Source: Planctomycetota bacterium
GTDB taxonomy: Bacteria; Planctomycetota; Phycisphaerae; WQYP01
Assembly (NCBI GenBank): GCA_021819825.1
Contig: JAKAEZ010000008.1
Location: 22,555 to 86,554 of the forward strand
Direction: 5' to 3'
Length of the DNA: 64,000 bases
A program made the translations under genes and the position numbers. Below are positions 45,106 through 54,415 of the stretch, piece by piece (within the stretch, counting starts at the first letter, position 1; each line of letters begins with the position of its first letter). The notes beneath the pieces are model-generated. The model did no database searches and was not told the origin of the DNA. It was given only the letters and a program-made list of their open reading frames with translations.

Positions 45106-46893
45106 ATGATCTGGACAGACCCAAAAATCGAAGAGCTTGCCAAGCAAATGGCCTTTACGCCAATTGCCAAGCGGCACGAACAATTACGCGCAGCCTTGGA
45201 GCTGATCGGGCAGATCGACGCCGCTGAAGATTACCCATGGGAATTCGTTCTTTATCGTCTGACCGCTTATCGCGCCAAGGAATCCGCCGATCATCTTATT
45301 TCCGGCAGAGCCTTATTGGCTGACATTGCCTCTTTGGTGGAAAGTGTATCGGATTCGCTGAATATCCCCGTTACCGAAGCAGGCGACGACGTTCTTTCTC
45401 TGGAACAGATCACACAAAGATTTCAGGTCTCCACCAAGACGATCCAGCGATGGCGACGCCGCGGCTTGGCCGCTATGCGGTTTGTGTATCCCGATGGAAT
45501 TAAGCGCTTAGGCTTTTTGTCTTCCGATGTGACACGCTTCTCCACACAATTTGCGGTTCGGGTAGAAAAATCCGCCCGATTCCGCCAACTCACGGAAGAA
45601 GAAAAGGCGGACATAATTCGCCGCGCCCGGCGCTTGGCGGTGCATTGCCAATGCTGCTTGAAACTTATTTCCCGGCGCATCGCCCGGCACACCAAACGCA
45701 GCCCGGAAACCATACGCTACGTCATACGCCGGTGGGATGCCGAACATCCTGACCAGGCCGTGTTTCCCGACACCTCCGGCCCGCTGACTGATCAGGACAA
45801 ACGCATTATTGTGGATTGCTTTGATCGCGGTATATCCGTGGACTGTCTGGCGAAACGCTATTGTCGCACGACCTCAAGTATTTATCGAGTAGTCAGCCAG
45901 AACAAAGCCCAACAAATTAAAAAACTTCTCATCCGCTTTGTGACCAATCCCCTGTTCGATCACCCGGATGCGGATCAGATTATCCTTAAAGATCTGCCTG
46001 AAAAGGCCCGCCATGAACCAATGCTACCCTTGGCCGGCATAGAGGCCAAAGAACAAATTGTGCTGCGGCAGCCCAATGATATTCCCGCCTATCTCTCGGA
46101 TGTATTCCGCCAGCCTATGCTGAGCCAGGCGGTGATGACCGATGCCTTTAGAAGAATGAATTATCTCAAAGCCAAGGCCGCCAGGCTGCAAGCCCGCATT
46201 GATGCAAACGCCGCCCGCACAGCCGATATTGAGGAAATTGAATCGCTACTGGCAACCGCCGGTGCCATACGCAATCAAATCTTGCAAGCGCATTTGCGCG
46301 TGGTGGTGCATGTGGCCCGAAAGCATCAGCACTCGCAACATGATCTCTTTGAATTAATTTCCGATGGCAATCTTTGGATGATGCGTGCCGTGGACACCTT
46401 TGATTTTTCCCGCGGCGTAAAATTCAGCACCTACTTGACGTATGTGCTGATGAAAAACTTTGCCCGCAGAATTGGTGATAACACCACGCGCGTGGATCAG
46501 CGGCTGGTCACAACCCAAACTGATTTGCTCGACGAACTTGGCGAATCCCAGGAACAAAGCATCCCGGACGCGGTGGACATGCTGCTGATGCAGGGCCGGC
46601 TTATAGACGCCATGGCTAAACTCCCCCGCCGGGAACGTGATCTTTTGGCGGCCCATTACGGCCTGGAAGCCGGCGAAGGTCCCACGAGTCTATCGCAAAT
46701 TGCGCAGCGCATGGGTATTACCAAGGCTCGTGTCCGGCAATTGGAAGTCCGGGCGCTGGGCCGATTGCGCCTGATGCTGGAAGAACAGATAGATCGCCAG
46801 GCAGCCGATGCCATAGGCCCAAGCGAACAGTATCAATCCACCGAAACAGGGGATGCCGACACAAATAGTTTGTCGGCGGCATCCATGAGGTAA
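45106..46893 (+). CDS. Sigma-70-family factor with large N-terminal HTH-rich extension
   Basis: The 595-residue protein ends in an RNA polymerase sigma factor. Region 2 lies at about 388-455 ('HLRVVVHVARKHQHS', 'LFELISDGNLWMMRAVDTFD', 'SRGVKFSTYLTYVLMKNFAR') and region 4 at about 497-558 ('LPRRERDLLAAHYGL', 'LSQIAQRMGITKARVRQLEV'). Region 3 is short. Ahead of these come about 385 residues with at least three helix-turn-helix-like segments ('LEQITQRFQVSTKTIQRWRR' at 97-120, 'ARHTKRSPETIRYVIRRW' at 192-210, 'CLAKRYCRTTSSIYRVVS' at 247-264). It is probably an alternative sigma factor with extra DNA-binding or sensing modules. AGGTG precedes the ATG. Confidence 0.85.
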   Translation: MIWTDPKIEELAKQMAFTPIAKRHEQLRAALELIGQIDAAEDYPWEFVLYRLTAYRAKESADHLISGRALLADIASLVESVSDSLNIPVTEAGDDVLSLEQITQRFQVSTKTIQRWRRRGLAAMRFVYPDGIKRLGFLSSDVTRFSTQFAVRVEKSARFRQLTEEEKADIIRRARRLAVHCQCCLKLISRRIARHTKRSPETIRYVIRRWDAEHPDQAVFPDTSGPLTDQDKRIIVDCFDRGISVDCLAKRYCRTTSSIYRVVSQNKAQQIKKLLIRFVTNPLFDHPDADQIILKDLPEKARHEPMLPLAGIEAKEQIVLRQPNDIPAYLSDVFRQPMLSQAVMTDAFRRMNYLKAKAARLQARIDANAARTADIEEIESLLATAGAIRNQILQAHLRVVVHVARKHQHSQHDLFELISDGNLWMMRAVDTFDFSRGVKFSTYLTYVLMKNFARRIGDNTTRVDQRLVTTQTDLLDELGESQEQSIPDAVDMLLMQGRLIDAMAKLPRRERDLLAAHYGLEAGEGPTSLSQIAQRMGITKARVRQLEVRALGRLRLMLEEQIDRQAADAIGPSEQYQSTETGDADTNSLSAASMR

Positions 46894-47105
46894 TTGCCCA
46901 CCCATCATGCGACGGCGAATATTGGCCCGATGGCGCTCGCAGGGAGCCGACCGGGACGGGGCAACGATGAGTGTTATCAAACCATATTCCGCCGCGAACG
47001 TATCGCTGCCGCATTGAGCTACGGGGCAAAAACTTGTGGATTGCTATCCGCGCGTTCGCCATGGCGGTTGCCGGACATCCGCTGGCGACGGGGCCGAGTC
47101 AGTCG

Positions 47106-48695
47106 TCACCCGGTTTTTTGCAGGGCTTTATCAATCCTCGCCAAGGTGGTAGTGCGACCCAGCAGACACATTGTTTCCAGTAGTGGCGGCGAAACCGAAC
47201 CGCCGCAGATGGCCACGCGCAGCGTCTGGGGGGCGGAGCCGCGTTTTTCACCCAGTTCAATAATTTTTTCAATTACCGGGGCCAACTGGTCCTTAGACCA
47301 ATCTGTGATGGAATCCAGCATATCGCGAATCTGTTGCAACAGCCCCCGGCCATTACCCGATTCAACATGCTTTTTAAATGCCGCGGCGTCCATCTCCGGT
47401 TCTTCAAAAAAGAAACGGGAATTCTCAGCCATCTCCGCCAAGGTGCCGGTGCGTTCCTGATACATCGCCAGGAGGTCGCGCTGTTGCGACTCTGTGGCGT
47501 GCTTGATCGGGTAATCAGTGACCGCATTAAACGCGGCAAGATCATGCAGCAGGTCGTCGATGCTTCGCTTGCGGATATATTCACCGTTCATCCACAGCAG
47601 TTTCTTTCGGTCAAAGCGGCCGCTGGTTTTACCAATGGTCTCCAGGGAAAACAGTTGCAGCATTTCATCATGTGAAAGAATTTCCCGATTTTCCCCCGGG
47701 GACCAGCCGATCAAGGCGATAAAATTCAGCAACGCATCTGACAGATATCCGCTGCGCCGGAAATCCTGCACATCAATTTCCGGTAAGTGCACGGCTAACG
47801 CGGCACCGATGGCCGCCGCAAGGCGGGAGTCGTCAGTTTTTTTATCCAGAAATTCCTTGAGCTGATCTGCCGGGATGCCGGATTTTTCAACCAGTGTCTC
47901 CAACGTATGGCCCTGCTTAATCCATGCCGCCGCCGCGGCCCGCGCGGCTTTGGTTTTATCCCGTTTGGACATTTTGGTGTTGTCCATATTAAACACCAGC
48001 GGCATGTGGGCATGGGCCGGCGGCTGCCAGCCCAGCGCTTGGTATAAGCCCAGATGTTTGGGCGTATTCATCAGATGTTCCTGGGCACGAAGCACATGGG
48101 TGATGCCCATATCATGGTCATCCACGACCACCGCAAAGTGATAGGTAGGAAACCCGTCGGATTTACGTATGATGATATCATCATGTTCCTCACCGCCGAC
48201 GGAAATGTCGCCCAGAATTAAATCATGAAATGTGATGGTTTCAAAGGGCATTTCAAACCGCAACACGGTTGGCCCGCTGCCGCGCTCGGCCCGTCCCGGC
48301 ATGTTGCGGCGATAGCGAAAAGGCCGCTTCATTTTTTCCGCCACCATGCGCATCGCCGCGAGTTGCTGCGGTGTTTCGTACGCTTCATACGCGCGTCCGT
48401 CCTTGACCAGCTTGTCCAGATGCGCGTTATAAAGATCCAGCCGCATGGATTGAAAATATTCATTTTTCACGCCGCCGGGTTGCGGGCCGCAATCCCAGTT
48501 AAGGCCCAGCCATTGAAGGTCGGAGAGAATTCCGGCGGCTGATTCCGCGGTAGACCGCACCTGGTCCGTATCTTCAATGCGCAGCACAAACTGCCCGCCA
48601 TGCTTGCGGGCATACAACCAGTTAAACAGAGCGGTTCTGGCTCCGCCGACGTGTAAAAATCCAGTCGGTGACGGGGCGAATCGGGTTTTGATCAT
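47106..48695 (-). CDS. gltX: Glutamate--tRNA ligase
   Basis: The enzyme has about 529 residues. Start ATG at 48695 (MIKTRFAPSPTGFLHVGGART) fits the family; an ATG at 48707 overlaps the ubiD stop by 11 bp and has a GGAAGG site nearby, so either is possible. It charges tRNA-Glu (and possibly tRNA-Gln if discriminating is absent). The HIGH-type motif is 'PTGFLHVGGARTALFNWLY' and the KMSKS motif is 'NTKMSKRDKT'. Anticodon-binding helical domains fill the C-terminal half. It follows ubiD directly on the minus strand. Confidence 0.95.
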   Translation of the reverse strand: MIKTRFAPSPTGFLHVGGARTALFNWLYARKHGGQFVLRIEDTDQVRSTAESAAGILSDLQWLGLNWDCGPQPGGVKNEYFQSMRLDLYNAHLDKLVKDGRAYEAYETPQQLAAMRMVAEKMKRPFRYRRNMPGRAERGSGPTVLRFEMPFETITFHDLILGDISVGGEEHDDIIIRKSDGFPTYHFAVVVDDHDMGITHVLRAQEHLMNTPKHLGLYQALGWQPPAHAHMPLVFNMDNTKMSKRDKTKAARAAAAAWIKQGHTLETLVEKSGIPADQLKEFLDKKTDDSRLAAAIGAALAVHLPEIDVQDFRRSGYLSDALLNFIALIGWSPGENREILSHDEMLQLFSLETIGKTSGRFDRKKLLWMNGEYIRKRSIDDLLHDLAAFNAVTDYPIKHATESQQRDLLAMYQERTGTLAEMAENSRFFFEEPEMDAAAFKKHVESGNGRGLLQQIRDMLDSITDWSKDQLAPVIEKIIELGEKRGSAPQTLRVAICGGSVSPPLLETMCLLGRTTTLARIDKALQKTG

Positions 48696-48696
48696 A

Positions 48697-50217
48697 TTAG
48701 AATCCATATTCCTTCCAGCGCTGCGTGACAGTTTTAACGGTTACCGCATCCATTTCAATTTCGTCCGGCCAATCCCGAACGGTTCCCTCACCGGGCCATT
48801 TGCGTGTGGCATCTATGCCCAGTTTGCTTCCCGCGCCCATGGCCGGCGCGGCATGATCCAGAATATCCAGTGGTCCCTCGGCAATAAATGTATCGCGCCG
48901 CGGATCGACATTGGCTGCTACATGAAACAGCACGTCATCCTGATTATGCACATCGACATGTTCATCCACGACAACAACCATCTTGGTCCACGCCATCTGC
49001 CCGGCACCCCAAATGGCGTGAATCACCTTGCGGGCATGATACGCATATTCCTTGCGGATTTTAATAAACGCGCAATTATGAAACGCTCCAAACATCGGCA
49101 GATCATAATCAATCACATCCGGCACAATAATTTTCAGCAACGGCAGAAATATGCGCTCCGTGGCCTTGCCCAGATAATAATCTTCCTGGGGCGGCTTGCC
49201 GACAATGGTGGTGGGGTAAATCGGATTCCGCCGATGCGTTATGGCCGTAATATTGAATACCGGATATTGATCAGCCAGAGAATAAAACCCGGTATGATCG
49301 CCAAACGGCCCTTCAAGAACCGTCTGATTCGGATCGACATACCCCTCTATTACAAATTCACAATTGGCGGGCACTTCCAGCGGAACGGTTTTGCAGGGTA
49401 CCAAGTCCAACCCGCGGCCCAGCAGAAATCCGGCAAAAATATGTTCATCAATTCCCGGCGGCAACGGGGCCGTAGCGGCATAGGGTAAAACACTTTCTCC
49501 GCCGAGCGTAATGGCCAGCGGGCAGGGCTTTCCCAGTTTGGCCCACGCCCTGAAATGCCGTGCGCCGTCATGGTGTGTATGCCAGTGCATGGCGGTCAAT
49601 TTCTTATCGAAAATCTGCACGCGGTACATCCCAAGATTCCGCGCCCCGGTTTCCGGATGCCGTGTAACCACCTGGCCCAGGGTAATATATTTTCCGCCAT
49701 CTTTGGGCCAGCATTGAATCACGGGCAAGCGCGTAATATCGGCATCATCGGTATGCACCACTTCCTGGCACAATCCCGGCCCGGCACGAACTTTGGGGCC
49801 ATAACCCGCCAGTTTCAGCAGATCCAGCCCCTTTTTCATCTTATCCATCAACCGCGCCGGCAACTGCGGCTGGGTTAAATCCGCAATTCGCTGGGCTAAC
49901 GCATCAAGACTCTCACATCCCAGGGCGGCATGAATGCGGCGATAGGATCCGAACGTGTTAATCGCCAGGGGAAAATCCGAACCTTTCACGTGTTCAAACA
50001 GCAACGCCTGATTCACCGCTGGAGTTCCATGGCGGGGGGCTTTTGCCGCAAACGGCGCATCGCCCGCCGGATAGTGCCCGTCCCGTGTGGGCGCTTTGCT
50101 CACCCGGTCGGCAATTTCCGCCACCTCCAGCACGGGATCAACAGGGGCGGTAATTTTCCGCAGTTCTCCCATCTTGTCCAGTTCAGCTAGAAAATCTCGC
50201 AAGGTTTCGTAGGGCAT
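48697..50217 (-). CDS. UbiD-family prenyl-FMN-dependent decarboxylase
   Basis: About 506 residues are read from the ATG at 50217 (MPYETLRDFLAELDKMGELR). UbiD enzymes use prenylated FMN to decarboxylate aromatic or polyprenyl benzoates, in ubiquinone or menaquinone synthesis. Motifs include 'GARNLGMYRVQIFDKKLTAM', 'HWHTHHDGARHF' and 'GPFGDHTGFYSLADQYPVFN', with the conserved Arg-Glu-Glu region inside. No ubiX (prenyltransferase) is in the window. An in-frame ATG six codons upstream is possible. The stop sits next to the gltX start, so both are probably one transcript. Confidence 0.9.
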   Translation of the reverse strand: MPYETLRDFLAELDKMGELRKITAPVDPVLEVAEIADRVSKAPTRDGHYPAGDAPFAAKAPRHGTPAVNQALLFEHVKGSDFPLAINTFGSYRRIHAALGCESLDALAQRIADLTQPQLPARLMDKMKKGLDLLKLAGYGPKVRAGPGLCQEVVHTDDADITRLPVIQCWPKDGGKYITLGQVVTRHPETGARNLGMYRVQIFDKKLTAMHWHTHHDGARHFRAWAKLGKPCPLAITLGGESVLPYAATAPLPPGIDEHIFAGFLLGRGLDLVPCKTVPLEVPANCEFVIEGYVDPNQTVLEGPFGDHTGFYSLADQYPVFNITAITHRRNPIYPTTIVGKPPQEDYYLGKATERIFLPLLKIIVPDVIDYDLPMFGAFHNCAFIKIRKEYAYHARKVIHAIWGAGQMAWTKMVVVVDEHVDVHNQDDVLFHVAANVDPRRDTFIAEGPLDILDHAAPAMGAGSKLGIDATRKWPGEGTVRDWPDEIEMDAVTVKTVTQRWKEYGF

Positions 50218-50367
50218 TATCCACCAAATCAACAAACCACGAAGTGATCATAGTAGTCCAATTTCATCCCCTTGAAAAGAATCGGGATGGCGGCACAGAT
50301 TTATCATTGTGACGGAAATTATCCCATCGGCTAAACTAGAGTCTGAAAAAGTATTGGAGCAATGTAA

Positions 50368-51603
50368 ATGACTGATTCAGCCTTGGACAACTTCGCCGCC
50401 GCCATGCATACCCTGCGCACGGGCGTGCATCATATTTATTCCGAACAGGAATTGCGGAATCGGCTTATGAAGGCCGCAAAAGAGGGTCGGCAATTGCGGA
50501 TCAAACTCGGTATGGATCCCACGGCCCCGGATTTACATTTAGGGCATGCCGTGGTGTTGCGAAAATTGCGACAATTTCAGGATTTGGGGCACCGGGCGGT
50601 ACTGATCATTGGCGACTTTACCGCGATGATCGGCGATCCAACGGGCAAAAAGAAAACGCGGCCAGTGCTTTCGGCGCAACAGGTTGAAGAAAACGCGGCA
50701 ACCTATTTCGCGCAAGCCGGAAAAATCCTGGATACCAGTGCGCAGAAGCTGGAAATTCGCCGCAACAGCGAGTGGCTCTCCACCATGAACTTCGCCGACG
50801 CGTTGCTTCTGGCGCAACAGATGACCGTGGCCCGTATGCTGGAACGCGACACGTTCAGCGAGCGGCACAAGGCCGGCGAAGCAATATATATCCATGAATT
50901 TATGTATCCGTTAATGCAGGGCTGGGACTCTGTGATGATTAAAGCCGACGTTGAGCTGGGTGGAACCGATCAGACGTTTAATAATCTTGTCGGACGGGAT
51001 CTGCAGGCCGGCCAGGGGCAGGAGCCGCAGATTGTCGTGATCATGCCGATTCTGTGCGGCACCGACGGCGTACAGAAAATGGGGAAGTCTCTGGGAAATT
51101 ATGTCGGTATCGCGGAGGCACCGCGGGAGCAGTTCGGGAAGGTCATGAGTATTCCCGATTCCCTGATGAAGCAGTGGTTTGAACTTTGCACGGCGTTATC
51201 ACCGGCCGAAATCGCCACACTCACCGACGGCACTCAAACCCACCCGCGCCAGGCCAAAGAAGAATTGGCCTTGTGCATTGTGCGGCAGTTTTACGGCGAT
51301 GCCGAGGCGAAGGCCGCCGCCGATGATTTCCGCCGCCGATTTACCGAAGGACAATTACCTCAGGAAATAGCCACGCAGGAAATTGATTCCCAACTGGTTA
51401 AAGACGGCCATATCGGGCTGCTGGCGCTGATTAAGGCGGTAGGATTCGCCCCGTCCACCAGTGAGGCCCGGCGACTGGTGGAAAGCGGAGCGGTGAGCTT
51501 TGGCGGCAATAAAATCAGTGATCCTAAAATTCAGGTATCCATAAGCGATTCTCCCATTTTGCAGGTGGGCAAACGCCGGGTATGTAAAGTGACAGTGCGG
51601 TAA
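50368..51603 (+). CDS. tyrS: Tyrosine--tRNA ligase
   Basis: The 411-residue class I synthetase charges tRNA-Tyr. The HIGH-type motif is 'DLHLGHAVVLRKL' and the KMSKS-type is 'KMGKSLGNYVGI'. 'WDSVMIKADVELGGTDQTFN' forms the tyrosine pocket region. A C-terminal S4 RNA-binding domain is clear ('TSEARRLVESGAVSFGGNKI'). GGAG lies about 10 nt upstream of the ATG. The KMGKS form with Gly replaces the second Ser position of KMSKS, as in many TyrRS of the TyrZ type. Confidence 0.95.
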   Translation: MTDSALDNFAAAMHTLRTGVHHIYSEQELRNRLMKAAKEGRQLRIKLGMDPTAPDLHLGHAVVLRKLRQFQDLGHRAVLIIGDFTAMIGDPTGKKKTRPVLSAQQVEENAATYFAQAGKILDTSAQKLEIRRNSEWLSTMNFADALLLAQQMTVARMLERDTFSERHKAGEAIYIHEFMYPLMQGWDSVMIKADVELGGTDQTFNNLVGRDLQAGQGQEPQIVVIMPILCGTDGVQKMGKSLGNYVGIAEAPREQFGKVMSIPDSLMKQWFELCTALSPAEIATLTDGTQTHPRQAKEELALCIVRQFYGDAEAKAAADDFRRRFTEGQLPQEIATQEIDSQLVKDGHIGLLALIKAVGFAPSTSEARRLVESGAVSFGGNKISDPKIQVSISDSPILQVGKRRVCKVTVR

Positions 51604-51623
51604 ATTAACGCGATGTTGACCAG

Positions 51624-53057
51624 CTAAAGTGCCGCATCCCCTGCGGATTGGGATCGCAGCTTTTCCCCCAGCACGTCAAATTTCTGCCAGGCTCGCCCCT
51701 TCCACCGCCAGAAACTCCAGATTCCGGAAATGCACACATAAACAGTCGCCATGATCCATGGCCCGGAGGCTCCCCAGGCTGGTTCCAGCCACATCACCAG
51801 CCCCCCGCCACCGACGCACAAACCCCACGCAAGCGCTGTGGTATAGATCGTGGGCACCAGCGTATCGCCGGCACCGCGCAAGGCACCGATATACACGATA
51901 TTCATGCCGTCAAATATCTGGAAAATCGCTGAATATATCAGCAACTTTTCAGCAATATGCCGCTGTAAAGGCGGCCCAAGCATAAATCCCGCCAACGCTC
52001 CGCGAAAGAATAAAAATATCAACCCGCACACGCCCATATACGCCATGCTGATAGCCACCGCCCAACGCCCCGCATGCCGCGCGCCGGCAATATCTCCCTG
52101 GCCGATCCGTTTGCCCACCAACGCACAGACCGCCATACTCATCCCGACTGCGGGCATAAAGGACAAACTTAAATAGCGCATCACCGCACTTTGCGCCTCC
52201 GCCGCGGCGCTGCCGAAATGATCCACCCAAGCCAGGGAAAAAATGGTCCAGCAGAGAATGTCGCTGGATGATTGCAGGCCCGCCGGTAAACCAATGCGCA
52301 ATATCTGCCATAGTTTCTTTAGATCTAATCGAAATCCGCGGTGCGTATGAAAGCCGATCTTATAGCGGTGCGACAGGAAAATACCCAGCAGAATTGCCAA
52401 CGATACACCCGATGCGATGCTGGTGGCTAAAGCGGCCCCCAGCAACCCTAAGCGCGGTGCGCCAAGGTGACCGAAAATCAATATCCAGTCTAAAATCAAA
52501 TTAATGACATTCCCCACCACGCCCGCGGTAAACTGATGCACAGGGCGATGCACGCCCAGAAAAAAATTCCCTAAAACAGAATTGGCGAAGCTGATCGGCG
52601 CAATCAGCAGCATGATTTGCGCAAATAGTGTCTCCAGATGCAGCAGCGGATTATGGTGGCCCAACAACCGGAACCACCACGGCACAAGAGAAATTAAGGG
52701 ATAAAAAACCACCAACGATCCAACGGCCAGCCACAACCCCTGCCAAGCGAACCGGGCCGGCGCATCTGGTTCGCTTCGCCCCAGCGACTGCGCCGCAAGC
52801 GTATTAATCACCCCCGCCACGCCCACACACGCCGAAACCAGCACCCATACACTGATTCCGCCGTTAAATGAAGCCGCCAGATTAACACCATGCGACTGAT
52901 TCTGCCGATCCACAATCGACAGCATCCAACCATCCATAAACTGCATGAGGGTATAGCTGATCGTGCCGGCGATGGTGGGAATCGCCAGGCGTAACAGCGT
53001 AGGCAATGTTCCCGAAAGTGCGTTAGTATGCGATGTTGCGGAAATTTTTCTGGTCAT
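51624..53057 (-). CDS. MATE-family efflux transporter
   Basis: The 477-residue inner-membrane protein has about twelve helices. It exports drugs, toxins or flavins using a sodium or proton gradient. Family features are 'LPTLLRLAIPTIAGTISYTL' near the start, 'LILDWILIFGHLGAPRLGLL', 'IGLPAGLQSSSDILCWTIFS' and 'NIVYIGALRGAGDTLVPTIY' toward the C-terminus. Substrate is unknown. It is convergent with tyrS with no terminator-like hairpin between them. Confidence 0.88.
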   Translation of the reverse strand: MTRKISATSHTNALSGTLPTLLRLAIPTIAGTISYTLMQFMDGWMLSIVDRQNQSHGVNLAASFNGGISVWVLVSACVGVAGVINTLAAQSLGRSEPDAPARFAWQGLWLAVGSLVVFYPLISLVPWWFRLLGHHNPLLHLETLFAQIMLLIAPISFANSVLGNFFLGVHRPVHQFTAGVVGNVINLILDWILIFGHLGAPRLGLLGAALATSIASGVSLAILLGIFLSHRYKIGFHTHRGFRLDLKKLWQILRIGLPAGLQSSSDILCWTIFSLAWVDHFGSAAAEAQSAVMRYLSLSFMPAVGMSMAVCALVGKRIGQGDIAGARHAGRWAVAISMAYMGVCGLIFLFFRGALAGFMLGPPLQRHIAEKLLIYSAIFQIFDGMNIVYIGALRGAGDTLVPTIYTTALAWGLCVGGGGLVMWLEPAWGASGPWIMATVYVCISGIWSFWRWKGRAWQKFDVLGEKLRSQSAGDAAL

Positions 53058-53119
53058 TGACTTGCCTGCCGAGCCATTTTCACACTAAAATCCGATTGTT
53101 TGATAAAGGAAGCCCTAAC

Positions 53120-53488
53120 ATGAGCCAGCAAATATTAACTCTTGATCCCGCATCTTTCGCTCCATGCCCTGACCAAAATCAATCCGCCGGGCCGATTCAC
53201 GCTTTCGCGTGGCTGATTGTACTGGCCGCCGGCGTTGCGTGCCTGATAGTTAATTGGATTGTACACTTTAACTATCTTCCCCACGCCCCAATCGCCGACT
53301 ATGGCTTTGCCGGGGCCTTGGATCTGGAACTGCATATTTTAGGCTGCGCCATCGCCGGTATCGCGGTGGGAATTTCCCCAAAAATCAAGCTCGCTCTGAC
53401 ATTAAGCATTCTGGTGCTGACGGCGAACATCGCCTTCTACGTTTTGATATTCCTGTTCGGCCCATTCACGAGCCTGCCGGTGCGGTAA
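53120..53488 (+). CDS. Small membrane protein of unknown function
   Basis: About 122 residues are read from the ATG at 53120 (AAGGA 9 nt upstream). After a polar N-terminus (MSQQILTLDPASFAPCP) there are three hydrophobic helices ('AFAWLIVLAAGVACLIVNWI', 'LHILGCAIAGIAVGI', 'ALTLSILVLTANIAFYVLIF'). I recognise no family. It lies in the gap between divergent/convergent transporter genes. It is called coding because of the start site and clean membrane pattern. Confidence 0.6.
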   Translation: MSQQILTLDPASFAPCPDQNQSAGPIHAFAWLIVLAAGVACLIVNWIVHFNYLPHAPIADYGFAGALDLELHILGCAIAGIAVGISPKIKLALTLSILVLTANIAFYVLIFLFGPFTSLPVR

Positions 53489-53497
53489 GCCGTCGAA

Positions 53498-54415
53498 TCA
53501 CAGCCGTATGCGCGGATCAGCCAGAGCGCAAGCGATATCAACCAGCAGATTCATCAATACCAGTAAAACGGTATAAACCAGGACAATGCCTAATACCAGC
53601 GGTATATCCTTGTCCAGACAGGCATTGACGAATACTTCACCCAGCCCGGGAATGGCAAATATTTTTTCAACAATAAATGATCCAGTCAGCACACTGGCCG
53701 TAGCCGGTCCCAAAAAAGCCAGCACCGGAATTGAGGCGTTGGGCAGGACATGCCCCGCGATGACTTTCATGGGTGATAAGCCCTTGGCCCGGGCGGTACG
53801 AACAAAGTCTGAAGAAATAACATCCAAGGCGCTGGCACGGGATAATCTTGCTAAATAGGCCAAGAATAACACGGACAACGTACACGCCGGCAAAATTAAT
53901 TGCTTGACAGATCCCCATCCGCCCGAGGGCAGTAGCGAAGTTTCCACTGCAAATAACATCAACAGGCCTGAGCCGATGACAAATGTCGGTAGACTGATTC
54001 CCAGCAATGTGCCAACCGCCAGTGCAACATCCGGCCAGCGGCCACGATAAACCGCTCCCAGCACTCCCGCCGCCACACCCAGCCACAGCGCAATAAGTAG
54101 CGCCATAGCACCTAAAGCTACCGATACCGGCAGACTGTTGCGGATCACATCCAGTACTGTCCAATTGGCATAACTGATCGTCGGGCCAAAATCGCCATGC
54201 GCCAGTATCTGCCAACCGTAGGCAAGATAGGCGTGAAAATCACCTTGGTTAAGATGATAATCCCGCCGCAATGCCGCCAGCACCGCCGGTGGGGGCTGCT
54301 TTTTCCCGATAAATGGATCACCCGGTGTGGCCATCAGCAGCCAGAATGTCACGGTGTATACGATCCATACCACCACCACCGACTGCAGTATGCGGGAGAA
54401 AATAAATTTCTTCAT
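53498..54415 (-). CDS. Peptide/oligosaccharide ABC transporter permease (OppB/DppB-like)
   Basis: About 305 residues are read from the ATG at 54415, which overlaps the stop of the substrate-binding gene as ATGA. Six helices are traceable. Typical wording is 'FSRILQSVVVVWIVYTVTFW', 'GDPF', 'GVAAGVLGAVYRG' and the EAA loop 'ARAKGLSPMKVIAGHVLPNA' that docks the ATPase, ending 'LADPRIRL'. It would form a heterodimer with an OppC-type permease, but no oppC, oppD or oppF follows: the next gene is a plus-strand membrane protein and then MATE. The transporter must use parts encoded elsewhere or be inactive. Confidence 0.9.
   Translation of the reverse strand: MKKFIFSRILQSVVVVWIVYTVTFWLLMATPGDPFIGKKQPPPAVLAALRRDYHLNQGDFHAYLAYGWQILAHGDFGPTISYANWTVLDVIRNSLPVSVALGAMALLIALWLGVAAGVLGAVYRGRWPDVALAVGTLLGISLPTFVIGSGLLMLFAVETSLLPSGGWGSVKQLILPACTLSVLFLAYLARLSRASALDVISSDFVRTARAKGLSPMKVIAGHVLPNASIPVLAFLGPATASVLTGSFIVEKIFAIPGLGEVFVNACLDKDIPLVLGIVLVYTVLLVLMNLLVDIACALADPRIRL

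Noticed and set aside
48577..49488. 303-codon plus-strand open frame
   Set aside because: It is the antisense of ubiD, whose motifs are clear; the plus-strand translation has no recognisable domain.
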